A stretch of 15,883 bases of DNA. Origin: Capsulimonas sp. Its GTDB lineage: Bacteria > Armatimonadota > Armatimonadia > Armatimonadales > Capsulimonadaceae. Positions 6,581 to 14,722 of the stretch are shown here, in pieces. The notes beneath the pieces are model-generated. The model was not told the origin of the DNA. It was given only the letters and a program-made list of their open reading frames with translations, and searched no databases. Location of the stretch: assembly GCA_025963815.1 (NCBI GenBank), contig JAOQAA010000268.1, forward strand, positions 1 through 15,883, given 5' to 3'. The stretch's first letter is position 1. Every line of letters starts with the position of its first letter. The translations under genes and the position numbers were made by a program.

Positions 6581-7570
6581 TTATCTCGGCGCCGCCACCG
6601 TCTCCAAAATCTCCTCAATCACCTGATTCGGCTGCACGCCACCGTACTTTGCCTTCGTATCCAGCATAATTCTGTGAGCCAGCACGGGAATGGCGAGGGC
6701 GCGGACGTCTTCGGGAAGGACGAAATCGCGGCCGTCGATGGCGGCGCGGGCCTGGGCGGTGCGATAGAGTGTGAGTGAGCCGCGAGGGGAGACGCCGAGG
6801 CGGAGGCGGGCGTCTTTGCGGGTGGCGTCCACGATCTTGAGGACGTATTCGGCGACGCTGGTGTCGAACTTGATCGTTTTGACGCGCTCCTGCATTGCGA
6901 GAATGTCCTCGCCGTTGACTCGGGGCTTGAGGGCGTCGAATGGATCGTGGTCGTGGTGGCTCGTGAGGATCTCCATCTCATGGGCGATGTCCGGGTAGCC
7001 CATGGTCACGCGGACGGCGAAGCGGTCGAGCTGCGCTTCGGGCAGGGGATAAGTGCCATGGAACTCGGTTGGGTTCTGGGTGGCGATCACGAAGAAAGGC
7101 TGGGGCAGGTCTTTGCGGCGGCCTTCGATGGTGATCTGGTTCTCACTCATGACTTCCAGCAGGGCCGACTGTGTGCGCGGCGAGGTCCGGTTGATTTCGT
7201 CGGCGAGAAGGACGTTCGCGAAGACCGGGCCTTCGCGGAATTCGAACGTACCGTCCGCCGGTCGGTAAAAGCTCGTGCCAGTGATGTCCGCGGGGAGCAA
7301 GTCGGGCGTGAACTGGATACGCCGAAAGATCCCGCTGATCGAGCACGCGAGCGATTTCGCGAGTGTTGTTTTGCCCGTGCCGGGAACGTCTTCCAGCAGG
7401 ACATGGCCGCCGGCGAGCAGGGCGACCATGACCAGCCGAATGCTTTCGGATTTGCCCCGGATCACCAATCCCAAATTCTCTTCGACACGGCTCACGATTT
7501 CCGCGAACTCGGACTGCGTCAAAGCCGCGGCGGCTCCCGGTGTTGTGCTGCGTTCAATTTCCATTGTCAT
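6581..7570 (-). CDS. MoxR family AAA+ ATPase
   Basis: ATP-driven chaperone-like protein of the MoxR group, cytoplasmic, probably acting as a hexameric ring on envelope or metal-insertion partners. The 329 residues carry Walker A (PGTGKTT, 63-69), Walker B (VLLADEINR, 120-128), sensor 1 (ATQNP, 163-167) and sensor 2 (SPRG, 261-264), followed by the C-terminal lid helices. The start at 7570 overlaps the stop of the transglutaminase gene as ATGA. A second ATG two codons on (7564) is possible, and no strong Shine-Dalgarno sequence is seen, which fits coupled translation. It is the last gene of a three-gene operon with a terminator 24 bases after the stop. In many genomes moxR comes first in such clusters. 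The specific client is unknown. Confidence 0.95.
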   Translation of the reverse strand: MTMEIERSTTPGAAAALTQSEFAEIVSRVEENLGLVIRGKSESIRLVMVALLAGGHVLLEDVPGTGKTTLAKSLACSISGIFRRIQFTPDLLPADITGTSFYRPADGTFEFREGPVFANVLLADEINRTSPRTQSALLEVMSENQITIEGRRKDLPQPFFVIATQNPTEFHGTYPLPEAQLDRFAVRVTMGYPDIAHEMEILTSHHDHDPFDALKPRVNGEDILAMQERVKTIKFDTSVAEYVLKIVDATRKDARLRLGVSPRGSLTLYRTAQARAAIDGRDFVLPEDVRALAIPVLAHRIMLDTKAKYGGVQPNQVIEEILETVAAPR

Positions 7571-9585
7571 CTTCGTGAACCTGTGAGTCCTCTCTCCAAA
7601 GTGTCGATCAAATCAGTCGTCTCGCGCCGCAGAGCCGGATCGGCGTCACGGCGGAAGCGCAATAGGTTATAGCAGCGGACGAAATCGTCCGCGCGTTCGA
7701 AGTCCAGGTCCGGCTGCTCGGCTTTGGGCAGCTGGGTGAGCTTTTTGAGATGCTCTCCCCAGGGACGGGCGGGCGGGCAGGGGGCGTTGACGCGTTTGAG
7801 CACAGTCTCAAAGCGGGCTGCGATCTGTCTCAGTTCCTCGTCGATTGGCGTGTAATCGCTCTCGCGCAAAACAGTCCTGCCGCCGCGCCGGCGTGCGAGC
7901 AGCGCTCGCACGCCGGCATACAGAAGGAGAAGGCCGAAGGCGGCGCCGCCGAGCGCGGCGGGACTGAACTGAGCGAGCCATTCGCGTATGTCGGTAATTT
8001 TGTCCGCGAGCGTTTCCCAGATCTTCATGCCTGCGGGGGTATCGGGATAGAGTTTGTCTGGGCGGCCACCGCCAGGCGTGGCGTCCACGGTAACCCAGCC
8101 GACGCCTTCGATCCAGCTTTCGGCCCAGGCGTGCGAATCGCGCTGCCGGACCACGGTCTCGCCGCCGGCTTCCCCTTCATGGGCGTAATATCCCGTGGCG
8201 TAGCGGCTCGGCACGCCGACACAGCGTAACAAGATGACTGCGGCGCTGCCGAAGTACTCGCAGTACGCCGCCTTCTGGTGCAGCAGGAACTCCGAGACCT
8301 TATCCCCTTTGCCGATATGCACGTTGAGGCTGTACGAGTAGTTCGAGATCAGGTAGTTTGTGACTGCCTGGACCTTCGAACGATCGTCCGGCTCGTTCCC
8401 GGCGATTTTTTGCGCCAAGGCGCGCACCTCGGGTGTAATCTCCGGCGGCACGTTCAGGCAGTGTTGGCGCTCCTCGGGGGTGGGCGTGGCGCATAAGATC
8501 CCCTGGTTCTCTTCGTTCGGGGGCAGGATCAGATCGTAATAGTACGGAGCGCCGACATCCGTCTTGAGCGGGTTGCCGATCTCCGCCGAACGTTCGATGG
8601 AGCCCAGCTCGGGACCGCCGACACCCGCCACGTTCAGCGGCGCGACCAGGATATGCAGCCCGTCCGCGAAGCAGGTGACATGCGCGCGCGCTCCTCGGGC
8701 GTTCGGCAGGAGCACTCTGTCGCCGGCGGGGAAGAACTTGCGCGCTTCCAGTGTTGGACTCCAGCTTCCATGTTTGTAGGTATCGAACACCAATCCGCGC
8801 AGGTGCGCCACGCCGATCAAATTTTTGATGCGCAGCACGCGGCTGGGGGAGCCGTCGTTGTCGAAACTATCTCCGAGACTTGGCGACGACGACAGCGCGC
8901 TTCGCTCGGGAGCGTGCTGGCGCGTCATCACATTGTCACCGATTTGATTGATCTTATCGTGGTAAGTGACAAACGCCGAATAAACCACGAAGCCCGCGCC
9001 TAATCCAAGCAGGAGCGCCGCGCCGCGCGCGCCGAGCACGCGCCAATTGGGACGCGTGGCGGCTCCGGATTGGACCACGTTTTGGCGGCGTGTATAGGAA
9101 CGGAGCGAGAGCATGGTAAACACGATGTAGAGGGGCGCCAGCCACCGGATATACGTCGTGTCATAGGTTGTGGAGGCGGCGGACAGGACCAGCGCGGCGA
9201 GGGCGATGGTGATCGCTCCCGGCGGGCTGCCTCCGGGGCGCTCGCGCCACATTTGAATGACGATCTCCACAGCGCAGATGACGCCGAATGCGTCCACGGT
9301 CGCCGGGTCGAACAGGCTGACATTGCCCTGATCGTTTCGGCCTGCGGTGCTGCCGATCAGGCCGTATGCGGCGATCCTGATGATCCATGCGATCCACGAA
9401 CGCTGGGGAATGCGCAGCGCGAAGTAGCGTGAGATGTGCAGCAGCACCGCGAACGCGCCGATCAATGCATAACGCTGATCGTTGATCAGCAAGGCCGCGT
9501 AGGCGACGAAGATGGCGGCTTCGGCGGACCAGGGAAGCCGGAACAAAGTTTTCGCAAATGGCGCGGGAGCCGTGGCGGTGGTCAT
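7567..9585 (-). CDS. Membrane transglutaminase-like protein (TgpA/DUF3488 type)
   Basis: A 672-residue membrane protein with a papain-like transglutaminase core facing outside the cytoplasm. Several hydrophobic segments occupy about residues 20-210. The transglutaminase domain has the full triad: C442 in AAYCEYFG, H485 in RDSHAWAE and D501 in VTVDATPGG. A further membrane helix at about 545-565 is followed by a cytoplasmic tail to the C terminus. Proteins of this layout occur with MoxR and DUF58 partners and may crosslink or cleave envelope proteins. The natural substrate is not known to me. The start at 9585 has GGAGGAGCT directly before it and overlaps the DUF58 stop as ATGA. The stop in turn overlaps the MoxR start. 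All three genes are thus likely translated from one message. Confidence 0.93.
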   Translation of the reverse strand: MTTATAPAPFAKTLFRLPWSAEAAIFVAYAALLINDQRYALIGAFAVLLHISRYFALRIPQRSWIAWIIRIAAYGLIGSTAGRNDQGNVSLFDPATVDAFGVICAVEIVIQMWRERPGGSPPGAITIALAALVLSAASTTYDTTYIRWLAPLYIVFTMLSLRSYTRRQNVVQSGAATRPNWRVLGARGAALLLGLGAGFVVYSAFVTYHDKINQIGDNVMTRQHAPERSALSSSPSLGDSFDNDGSPSRVLRIKNLIGVAHLRGLVFDTYKHGSWSPTLEARKFFPAGDRVLLPNARGARAHVTCFADGLHILVAPLNVAGVGGPELGSIERSAEIGNPLKTDVGAPYYYDLILPPNEENQGILCATPTPEERQHCLNVPPEITPEVRALAQKIAGNEPDDRSKVQAVTNYLISNYSYSLNVHIGKGDKVSEFLLHQKAAYCEYFGSAAVILLRCVGVPSRYATGYYAHEGEAGGETVVRQRDSHAWAESWIEGVGWVTVDATPGGGRPDKLYPDTPAGMKIWETLADKITDIREWLAQFSPAALGGAAFGLLLLYAGVRALLARRRGGRTVLRESDYTPIDEELRQIAARFETVLKRVNAPCPPARPWGEHLKKLTQLPKAEQPDLDFERADDFVRCYNLLRFRRDADPALRRETTDLIDTLERGLTGSRR

Positions 9586-10934
9586 AGCTCCTCCGGGCCG
9601 GCGTCGAACGCCGTCTTGTCAATAATGGGAATGGGGCCCGTAAACGCCGTGCCGCCGTCAGGATCCATTGTGCAGGCGCCGCTGCGTACAATGATCACTT
9701 TGACCCCCGCGCCCGCCTGCGCCATCCGCTGCGCGAAGGCGAGGCGGGTCTCGTCCCAGTTGAGAAAGACGCAGATCACCGTGGTGATCCGCGACAGGTT
9801 TTCCTGAAGCTCCGGCTCCAAGACTTCAAACGGCTCGGCGGGGCCAGGTTCAACGCACGCCAGAATGTCGAGGATCTGGTCTAAGTGCGCGAGGCTTCGT
9901 CCGGCGGTCAGATGGTAAAGATCCGGGCCGGCGGCGAAGATATCGACGATGTAGTCCTGCCGCGCCATATAATCGCTGACAGCGGCGCATAGGGAGACGG
10001 CGCGCTCGAAGTCCGCCGCGCGTACTTTTGCGTTTGGTCCGCCGGCAACATAAGTATCCAGCACCACGCCAACCCGAAAGAAATACTCCTCGCGGTACTC
10101 CCGGATGATCGGGCGGCTGAGGCGCGCCGTCGCGCGCCAATCGATGTCGCGGACATTGTCGCCTTCCACATACTCGCGATTGCCAAGGAACTCGAACGAT
10201 TCGCCCTGGTGCGACGCCAGCGCCACGCCACCGGGCTGATAGCGGCTGCCGGTCGGCACATCAAAATTCGTCAATGGGTGAAACGCCGGGTAGACTAGTA
10301 GGTTCTGCGGCTGATAGAACGTGCGATAAGCGCGGATCAATCCAAACGGAAAGTCTGTCTCCACGCGATACCCTTTGAGCGGCTGCAATCCGCGCTGCTT
10401 GCAGAACAATTGAAGGCGGGCGTGGACGCTCTTCCCGCGCGTGAGCGGCGGCAGACCCACGCCTTCTTCCTGCACCGCGTCCACCGCCTGCGGAAGCCAG
10501 TGCGGCAGCAGGGTGAGGTCCACGCCCGCGAACCGCCCGGTTTGTGTGACGGTCACATCAACGGTGATCGTTTCACCGACCCGCGCCCGGCTGGGATGCT
10601 TCGCCTGAACCGTCACATTCGGACGGCTTAGCAGACGATAGGCGGAAGCCGCCACCCAGAGGCCGATGGCGTAGCAGAACAGTACATACGATTGGAGCTC
10701 CAGCGAAATGGCGCCATAAGCCGTGAAGATCAAAGTCGCGCCGATGAACCATCGGCCTGTGCGCGTGAAGCGCAGGGTCAGGAGACGCCACAGAAAGCGC
10801 GAGATTTCTCCCCGAAACAGGGGGTGCTGCGCGATATCCTTGGTGTTCGGAAAGTTCGAGAGCGGCGGGATCTCGTCGTTCATGTGCAGCGTGTTTTGAT
10901 GGGCGACGGCGCGGTCGCGCGGGGCGGCTTGCAT
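9582..10934 (-). CDS. DUF58 domain protein
   Basis: The first gene of the DUF58-transglutaminase-MoxR operon, 450 residues. Two membrane helices are likely at about residues 62-100, then a beta-rich region, then the conserved DUF58 block REYVEGDNVRDIDWRATAR at 253-271, leading into a von Willebrand A-like fold (VGVVLDTYV, 288-296, to about 420). The metal-site motif of active VWA domains is DxSxS. Here the matching place reads DTYVA, so metal binding is doubtful. Such proteins are thought to serve as scaffolds for MoxR ATPases. The start at 10934 has GGAGAA a few bases upstream. An internal ATG at 10883 lacks any Shine-Dalgarno sequence. The short 5' region holds a TATAAT. Family membership is firm, and the biochemical role is not established. 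Confidence 0.93.
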   Translation of the reverse strand: MQAAPRDRAVAHQNTLHMNDEIPPLSNFPNTKDIAQHPLFRGEISRFLWRLLTLRFTRTGRWFIGATLIFTAYGAISLELQSYVLFCYAIGLWVAASAYRLLSRPNVTVQAKHPSRARVGETITVDVTVTQTGRFAGVDLTLLPHWLPQAVDAVQEEGVGLPPLTRGKSVHARLQLFCKQRGLQPLKGYRVETDFPFGLIRAYRTFYQPQNLLVYPAFHPLTNFDVPTGSRYQPGGVALASHQGESFEFLGNREYVEGDNVRDIDWRATARLSRPIIREYREEYFFRVGVVLDTYVAGGPNAKVRAADFERAVSLCAAVSDYMARQDYIVDIFAAGPDLYHLTAGRSLAHLDQILDILACVEPGPAEPFEVLEPELQENLSRITTVICVFLNWDETRLAFAQRMAQAGAGVKVIIVRSGACTMDPDGGTAFTGPIPIIDKTAFDAGPEEL

Positions 10935-10985
10935 GTTCAGTTCTCCGGCGCGCCGCGAAGCGCGGGCAGTCCGTGGCGATTTATC

Positions 10986-10991
10986 ATTATA
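10986..10991 (-). promoter_or_regulatory. -10 box of the DUF58-transglutaminase-MoxR operon
   Basis: Consensus TATAAT on the minus strand, about 50 bases before the DUF58 ATG. The -35 region is poor (GGAACC or nearby), so an activator or another upstream element may help. Transcript start near 10979. Confidence 0.5.
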
Positions 10992-11053
10992 ACGTGGATG
11001 CGCCTGATCGGTTCCGTATTTGAGCCGAATACCTCTATTACGAGTCGAAAACG

Positions 11054-11084
11054 TTTACGGGTTTGCGTCGGCGCAAGGTATTAT
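11054..11084 (+). promoter_or_regulatory. Possible promoter of the acetyltransferase gene
   Basis: TTTACG (11054-11059) and TATTAT (11079-11084) are 19 bases apart. Start near 11091, leader about 35 bases with GGAGAAAG before the ATG. Both hexamers are imperfect. Confidence 0.4.
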
Positions 11085-11125
11085 AAGAGCATACTGCTGT
11101 TTAAATATTGGAGAAAGAACTTCCC

Positions 11126-12283
11126 ATGCCCCATGAGATCACCCGACTGACCGCAGGCGATTACGAAGAGCTGATGGACTTCATCAGCCTCGTCTTCAGT
11201 ATGGCGCACGCTCCCACGGATTTCCGCGCCTTCGGTCCGAAGATGTATGAGCCGACCGACGCCAGCATGGCGCAGCAATATGTCCTTCGGGAAAACGGCC
11301 GTATCCGCGCCGCCGTCGGTGTCTTCCCCATGGTATACCGCATCGGCGACATCTCCCTGCGCGTGGCCGGGGTGGGAAACGTCGCCGTGCACAAGTACCA
11401 TGGCGGTAAGGGATACATGGTGGATCTGATGAACGCCGCCGTTGCCGACATGGCGAATGAAGGCATGGACTTCTCGTTTTTGACCGGGCAGCGGCAGCGC
11501 TACCAGCACTTTGGGTACGAACCCTGCGGCGCCGCCTGCGCCGTCCACTTCACTCCCGCCAGCGTCAAGCACACCGCCAAGCGCATGGGGAACAGTGGGT
11601 ATCGATTGGAAGAGATGGCGGCGCAAAGCGCTGAAGTCATCGACAAAGCGTATGCGATACACGCCGCGCAGTTTACCCATATTGAGAGGCCGCGCGGAAA
11701 ATTCGTCGACGCCCTGCGCACCGGCATGTCCGTTCCCTACGTGATCTTCGACCAGAATGGTGAGATCGCTGGTTATTTCACGCGCAATGGGGCGACCATC
11801 GGAGAAATTCTCGTCGCGGACGAGAACGCGTTTGCAGATATCCTCCACTCAGTTACAGCCAACCGTCCCGGCGAAAGCGCGACTGTGTTCCTGCCGCCTC
11901 ACGAGCCGCGCAAGCTCGCCTCTGCGATCCGAATTTGTGAAAACTATGTGCTGGAAAACGCCGGCAACTATCGTTTCTTTAACTTTGCCCGCACAGTCGA
12001 GGCATTCTTGACGCTCAAAGCAAGCTGCCGTTCTCTGCCGGACGGAGAGATGGTCATCGGTTCCGACCTTTTCGGAAATCACACAATCTCCATCGCCGGC
12101 GGCAGCGTGGCCGTAGAGACGACCGATCGAGCGCCCGATGTGACTTTGCGCGGAATGGACATCTACCAATTTCTGTTCGGCGCCGCGCCGATGGATGGGT
12201 TTTTCGATGGGAATAACCAGTCGCAATTGGCGCACGCATGGTTCCCCGCGCCGCTGTACTTCCCGTTTCCCGATCATGTGTGA
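11126..12283 (+). CDS. GNAT family N-acetyltransferase (Eis-like two-part layout)
   Basis: Transfers an acetyl group from acetyl-CoA to an unknown acceptor, cytoplasmic. In the 385-residue protein the N-terminal GNAT domain contains the acetyl-CoA loop VGNVAVHKYHGGKGYMVDLM (83-102), where the usual Arg of the Q/R-x-x-G-x-G/A motif is replaced by His (H92). A second GNAT-like part and a C-terminal sterol-carrier-like region (about 290-385) follow, the order seen in Eis-type acetyltransferases. The ATG at 11126 is preferred over an in-frame TTG at 11108, since GGAGAAAG (11110-11117) lies between them and would be the ribosome binding site. The 3' end overlaps the convergent kinase gene by ten bases without a terminator. 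Family is well supported. Substrate (aminoglycoside, amino acid, protein) is not predictable. Confidence 0.85.
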   Translation: MPHEITRLTAGDYEELMDFISLVFSMAHAPTDFRAFGPKMYEPTDASMAQQYVLRENGRIRAAVGVFPMVYRIGDISLRVAGVGNVAVHKYHGGKGYMVDLMNAAVADMANEGMDFSFLTGQRQRYQHFGYEPCGAACAVHFTPASVKHTAKRMGNSGYRLEEMAAQSAEVIDKAYAIHAAQFTHIERPRGKFVDALRTGMSVPYVIFDQNGEIAGYFTRNGATIGEILVADENAFADILHSVTANRPGESATVFLPPHEPRKLASAIRICENYVLENAGNYRFFNFARTVEAFLTLKASCRSLPDGEMVIGSDLFGNHTISIAGGSVAVETTDRAPDVTLRGMDIYQFLFGAAPMDGFFDGNNQSQLAHAWFPAPLYFPFPDHV

Positions 12284-13680
12284 CAGGGTATCGTCGCTAA
12301 GATCTGGAGCAATTGTTTTGTCTGGTAAGCCAGTTCGTATTTCTCCTGCCAGATTACGTGGCCGCTCAAGGATTCCACAGGCAGCGCCTTTCCCTGAGTT
12401 TGAGATTGATATCCGTCGAGATAGTCGCATGACATAACCAGCTTCCACAGGCATCCGAAAACAACACTGATCTCAGCCATTCGTGATAGTGTTTTTGGGC
12501 TGGCGAAATCTAACCATTCCGTCATATACACTTGCCATAGCCGTTTTCGTGAGCTCTCGTTTGCAAGCCAATCTGGCAGGAAATCATCTTCTGTGAACCA
12601 AGCCATACAAGCAAACGGGGTGGTAATGCAAGCCTCCGACCAGTCAATAAAGATGGGGACGCCAGGTTGAATCAGTATATTTCGGCTTTGAAAATCCCCG
12701 TGCTCCAGCACATCGGGCAAGCCAGAATCATACAACTCTTTGCAGATTTTCTTTAAGGAACCCCCTTTCGAAACCAACTGCTCAGGTTGATGCGAAGTCA
12801 CTCCTTCATCAAGACCATCCAGCGCCGACTTGATACGGATGGGAAGGCTGTCGATCTGCGATTCCAGCTGTCTTGGCGTATAGTTTGGGCAGATTTCTCG
12901 TAACTGATGAGTTGTGCTTCCTATCGTTGATTTCTGCAAGCGGGCATAGTGGCGTATGGCGCTCTCCCAAACCTCTATCTCGTCACAATCCTTAAGTTCC
13001 ATACCATGGATTTCTTCCATAAGCATCCAATCGTTGTCCGGATGAGTGGCGAGTATACGAGGCAGGTTGTGCGGAGCCGACCGAGACAGGCATTCGATCA
13101 CCAGCAATTCGCGCCGAAACATGCGCGGGACTGCTTTAAAGTAAGCGCCGCCGTCTGCGTGATGTACAGCAATGACCGTGGACCTCACCCATGTTCTTAG
13201 CGGTATCAGTTCCGCCGTGCTCTGTCCGATACTTTCCTGTATCCAATCGGCTGCTGTCTGCCGCCACCCTGGCTTCGACCATGGAATATCCAGCCCACGA
13301 TTCGTATCCCTTTCCATCTCCCAAGCATCGAAGACACGCTGATCGAGAGGATCGCCTAAGTCTATCGCGGAGTCATGGCGATATGGCGTGGCGACCAGCC
13401 CAGCAGGAACATCTTCAGACGCAGAGGGAGATATCTCAGCGGTGATATAGTAACGGGAGGCTGTCTGGCCTTCGGGCTGGAGAAAAAAGTCGCTGAGGAT
13501 AAAAGCATCGATAGAAAACTTGTGGAGTATCGCATTTTGATGCAAGACGGGAGCCATCGCATCGCCATCCGAGGGCAAGGAGAACGTATATTCCGGTAAA
13601 CTCAGCCGTCCATTGTCTGTCGCCAGCCAAGTCGCAGTATGTTCACCGGAGCTTAACAAGAGTTTGAATACAAATTCCAT
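12274..13680 (-). CDS. APH/choline-kinase fold phosphotransferase with an unassigned N-terminal domain
   Basis: A 468-residue protein whose second half is a kinase of the aminoglycoside phosphotransferase fold: probable ATP lysine K182 in YFKAVP, hinge MLMEEIHG (219-226), catalytic loop HGDFQSRN (327-334) and metal-binding D346 in FIDWSEA. The first 135 residues do not match a domain I know. They look mainly beta. The phosphate acceptor is unknown, and many such kinases act on sugars or small molecules rather than antibiotics. I chose the ATG at 13680. The in-frame GTG at 13716 lies inside the upstream terminator stem. The gene is visibly less GC-rich than its neighbours (29/60 and 31/60 in two lines I counted, against 41/60 in the DUF58 gene), which hints at a different origin. 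No clear promoter is seen. Confidence 0.85.
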   Translation of the reverse strand: MEFVFKLLLSSGEHTATWLATDNGRLSLPEYTFSLPSDGDAMAPVLHQNAILHKFSIDAFILSDFFLQPEGQTASRYYITAEISPSASEDVPAGLVATPYRHDSAIDLGDPLDQRVFDAWEMERDTNRGLDIPWSKPGWRQTAADWIQESIGQSTAELIPLRTWVRSTVIAVHHADGGAYFKAVPRMFRRELLVIECLSRSAPHNLPRILATHPDNDWMLMEEIHGMELKDCDEIEVWESAIRHYARLQKSTIGSTTHQLREICPNYTPRQLESQIDSLPIRIKSALDGLDEGVTSHQPEQLVSKGGSLKKICKELYDSGLPDVLEHGDFQSRNILIQPGVPIFIDWSEACITTPFACMAWFTEDDFLPDWLANESSRKRLWQVYMTEWLDFASPKTLSRMAEISVVFGCLWKLVMSCDYLDGYQSQTQGKALPVESLSGHVIWQEKYELAYQTKQLLQILATIPCHT

Positions 13681-13703
13681 AATCGATTCGCCTAAAAACA
13701 AAT

Positions 13704-13735
13704 CGGGGGCGGACACTATACAGCGTCCGCCCCCG
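13704..13735 (-). terminator. Terminator of the suf operon
   Basis: An 11-bp GC-rich stem (13704-13714 with 13725-13735) is followed on the minus strand by ATTTGTTTTT. It starts 18 bases after the stop of the SufT-like gene. The loop contains TATAGT in the minus direction, which could double as a -10 for the kinase gene. Confidence 0.87.
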
Positions 13736-13753
13736 GTTCGTTTCCGTGTGGCT

Positions 13754-14086
13754 TCAGAAGAAGCCCAGCTCTAGTTTTGCATCCTCAGACATTAAGTCCA
13801 TGCTCCAGGACGGCTCCCAGACCAGTTTGACTTTCACATCTGTGACGCCTTCCACTTGCCGAACCTTTTGCTCGACATCGCCCGGCAGCGTGCCGGCGAC
13901 GGGGCAGGCGGGGGATGTGAGGGTCATTTTGATATCAACGACGCCGTATTCGTCGACATCGATTTCGTAGATCAGGCCCATTTCGTAGATGTTGACCGGG
14001 ATCTCGGGGTCGTAGATCGTGCGGATCATCTCGATTACTTCCGCTTCAATCGCGAGCGGATACACGCGTGTTCGTTCTTCTGCCAT
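13754..14086 (-). CDS. sufT: SufT-like MIP18/DUF59 iron-sulfur assembly protein
   Basis: A 110-residue member of the MIP18 (DUF59) family, which aids maturation or transfer of iron-sulfur clusters in the cytoplasm. The conserved DPEIPVNIYEMGLI is at residues 26-39 and the reactive cysteine C61 lies in LTSPACPVAGTLPG, both typical. Length is normal for the single-domain form. The position after sufS and sufE supports a SUF role rather than the PaaD phenylacetate branch of the family. The start at 14086 has only a weak GGGAA upstream. The 192-base gap to sufE is filled by an inverted-repeat element, so the gene may be read through from sufE or be partly uncoupled from it. A terminator follows directly. 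The family is firm, and the sufT name rests on context. Confidence 0.9.
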   Translation of the reverse strand: MAEERTRVYPLAIEAEVIEMIRTIYDPEIPVNIYEMGLIYEIDVDEYGVVDIKMTLTSPACPVAGTLPGDVEQKVRQVEGVTDVKVKLVWEPSWSMDLMSEDAKLELGFF

Positions 14087-14112
14087 GGTGTTGTTTCCCG
14101 TTGTTAGAGCCG

Positions 14113-14278
14113 GACTCGGCCCCCCTGCCCCCCAATCCTGGGGGAGGAGATAGTCGTGAGGTCGATTTATCGAATAAGGCGTTTGCCCAAATTACATTCA
14201 TGGATTGTGCGCTGGATAAGAAAATTTCACCTAACGCCAACCTCCTCCCCCAGGATTGGGGGGCAGGGGGGCTGAGTC
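14113..14278. repeat. MITE-like element or long intergenic hairpin with 37-bp inverted-repeat arms
   Basis: Arms 14113-14149 and 14242-14278 are inverted repeats, 36 of 37 positions identical (one G/A difference near the outer end). Weaker similarity continues inward for about 19 bases (13 of 19 matching). The core, 14150-14241, has no gene. Each arm also contains its own small palindrome (CCCCC-AATCCT-GGGGG), so cruciform or nested hairpins are possible. The right arm ends exactly at the base before the sufE stop codon complement. No clear target-site duplication is visible, so a mobile origin is unproven. The whole lies inside the suf transcript, where it would fold into a very stable stem. 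Confidence 0.8.
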
Positions 14279-14722
14279 TTATCTGGAAGCCCCATCAATA
14301 AACGCCTGCGCGTACTTCTTGATCTGTTTGTCGGCTGCGCGCATGCCATTGACTCGGACCATGGAAAGGTTTTCCTCCAGACCGGAGCGGTTGATGAAAT
14401 CCGGGTTCTTGGCGACAATCTCTTCGGGCGTGTGGCCGGAGTAAAGGCGCACGAGCATCGCCATCAAGCCGCGCACGGTGGGCGCGTCGCTGTCGGCTTG
14501 CAGAGTGACGACGCCTTCGTTGAGCGTCGGGTGAATCCAGACTTGGGACTGGCAGCCGCGGACTTTGTTGGCGTCGGTTTTGAACTCGTCGGGTAGGGCG
14601 GGAAGCGCCTGGCCCAGTTCGATCACGTAGCCGTAGCGTTCGGTCCAGTCCTCGAAAAGGGACAGGTCGTCGATGATCTCGTCCTGGGGGGCCGCGAGGG
14701 ATTGCGTTTGCGTCGGGCTCAT
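14279..14722 (-). CDS. sufE: SufE, cysteine desulfurase activator / sulfur acceptor
   Basis: SufE accepts persulfide sulfur from SufS and passes it to the SufBCD scaffold, in the cytoplasm. The 147-residue protein has the acceptor cysteine C57 in VRGCQSQVW, and the family motif near residues 23-35 (LFEDWTERYGYVIELG) is intact. The start at 14722 overlaps the sufS stop as ATGA, so the two partners are translationally coupled, which suits their one-to-one complex. A 192-base gap with a large inverted-repeat element separates it from the SufT-like gene. The repeat arm abuts the stop codon but does not shorten the protein relative to the family. SufE, not the zinc protein SufU, is used here. Confidence 0.95.
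   Translation of the reverse strand: MSPTQTQSLAAPQDEIIDDLSLFEDWTERYGYVIELGQALPALPDEFKTDANKVRGCQSQVWIHPTLNEGVVTLQADSDAPTVRGLMAMLVRLYSGHTPEEIVAKNPDFINRSGLEENLSMVRVNGMRAADKQIKKYAQAFIDGASR

Noticed and set aside
6947..7672. 241-codon plus-strand reading frame opposite moxR
   Set aside because: Antisense to intact Walker A, Walker B and sensor motifs, and no ribosome binding site precedes it.
11081..11848. 255-codon minus-strand reading frame opposite the acetyltransferase
   Set aside because: The plus strand carries a recognisable acetyl-CoA binding loop and good start context. The reverse product has no domain character.
13681..13716. GTG start for the kinase at 13716
   Set aside because: It lies within the suf terminator hairpin and has no ribosome binding site. 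The ATG at 13680 follows it in frame.
14113..14278. Inverted-repeat arms as an ordinary intrinsic terminator
   Set aside because: The arms are 92 bases apart and no T-tract follows the right-hand structure, so it does not fit that class.
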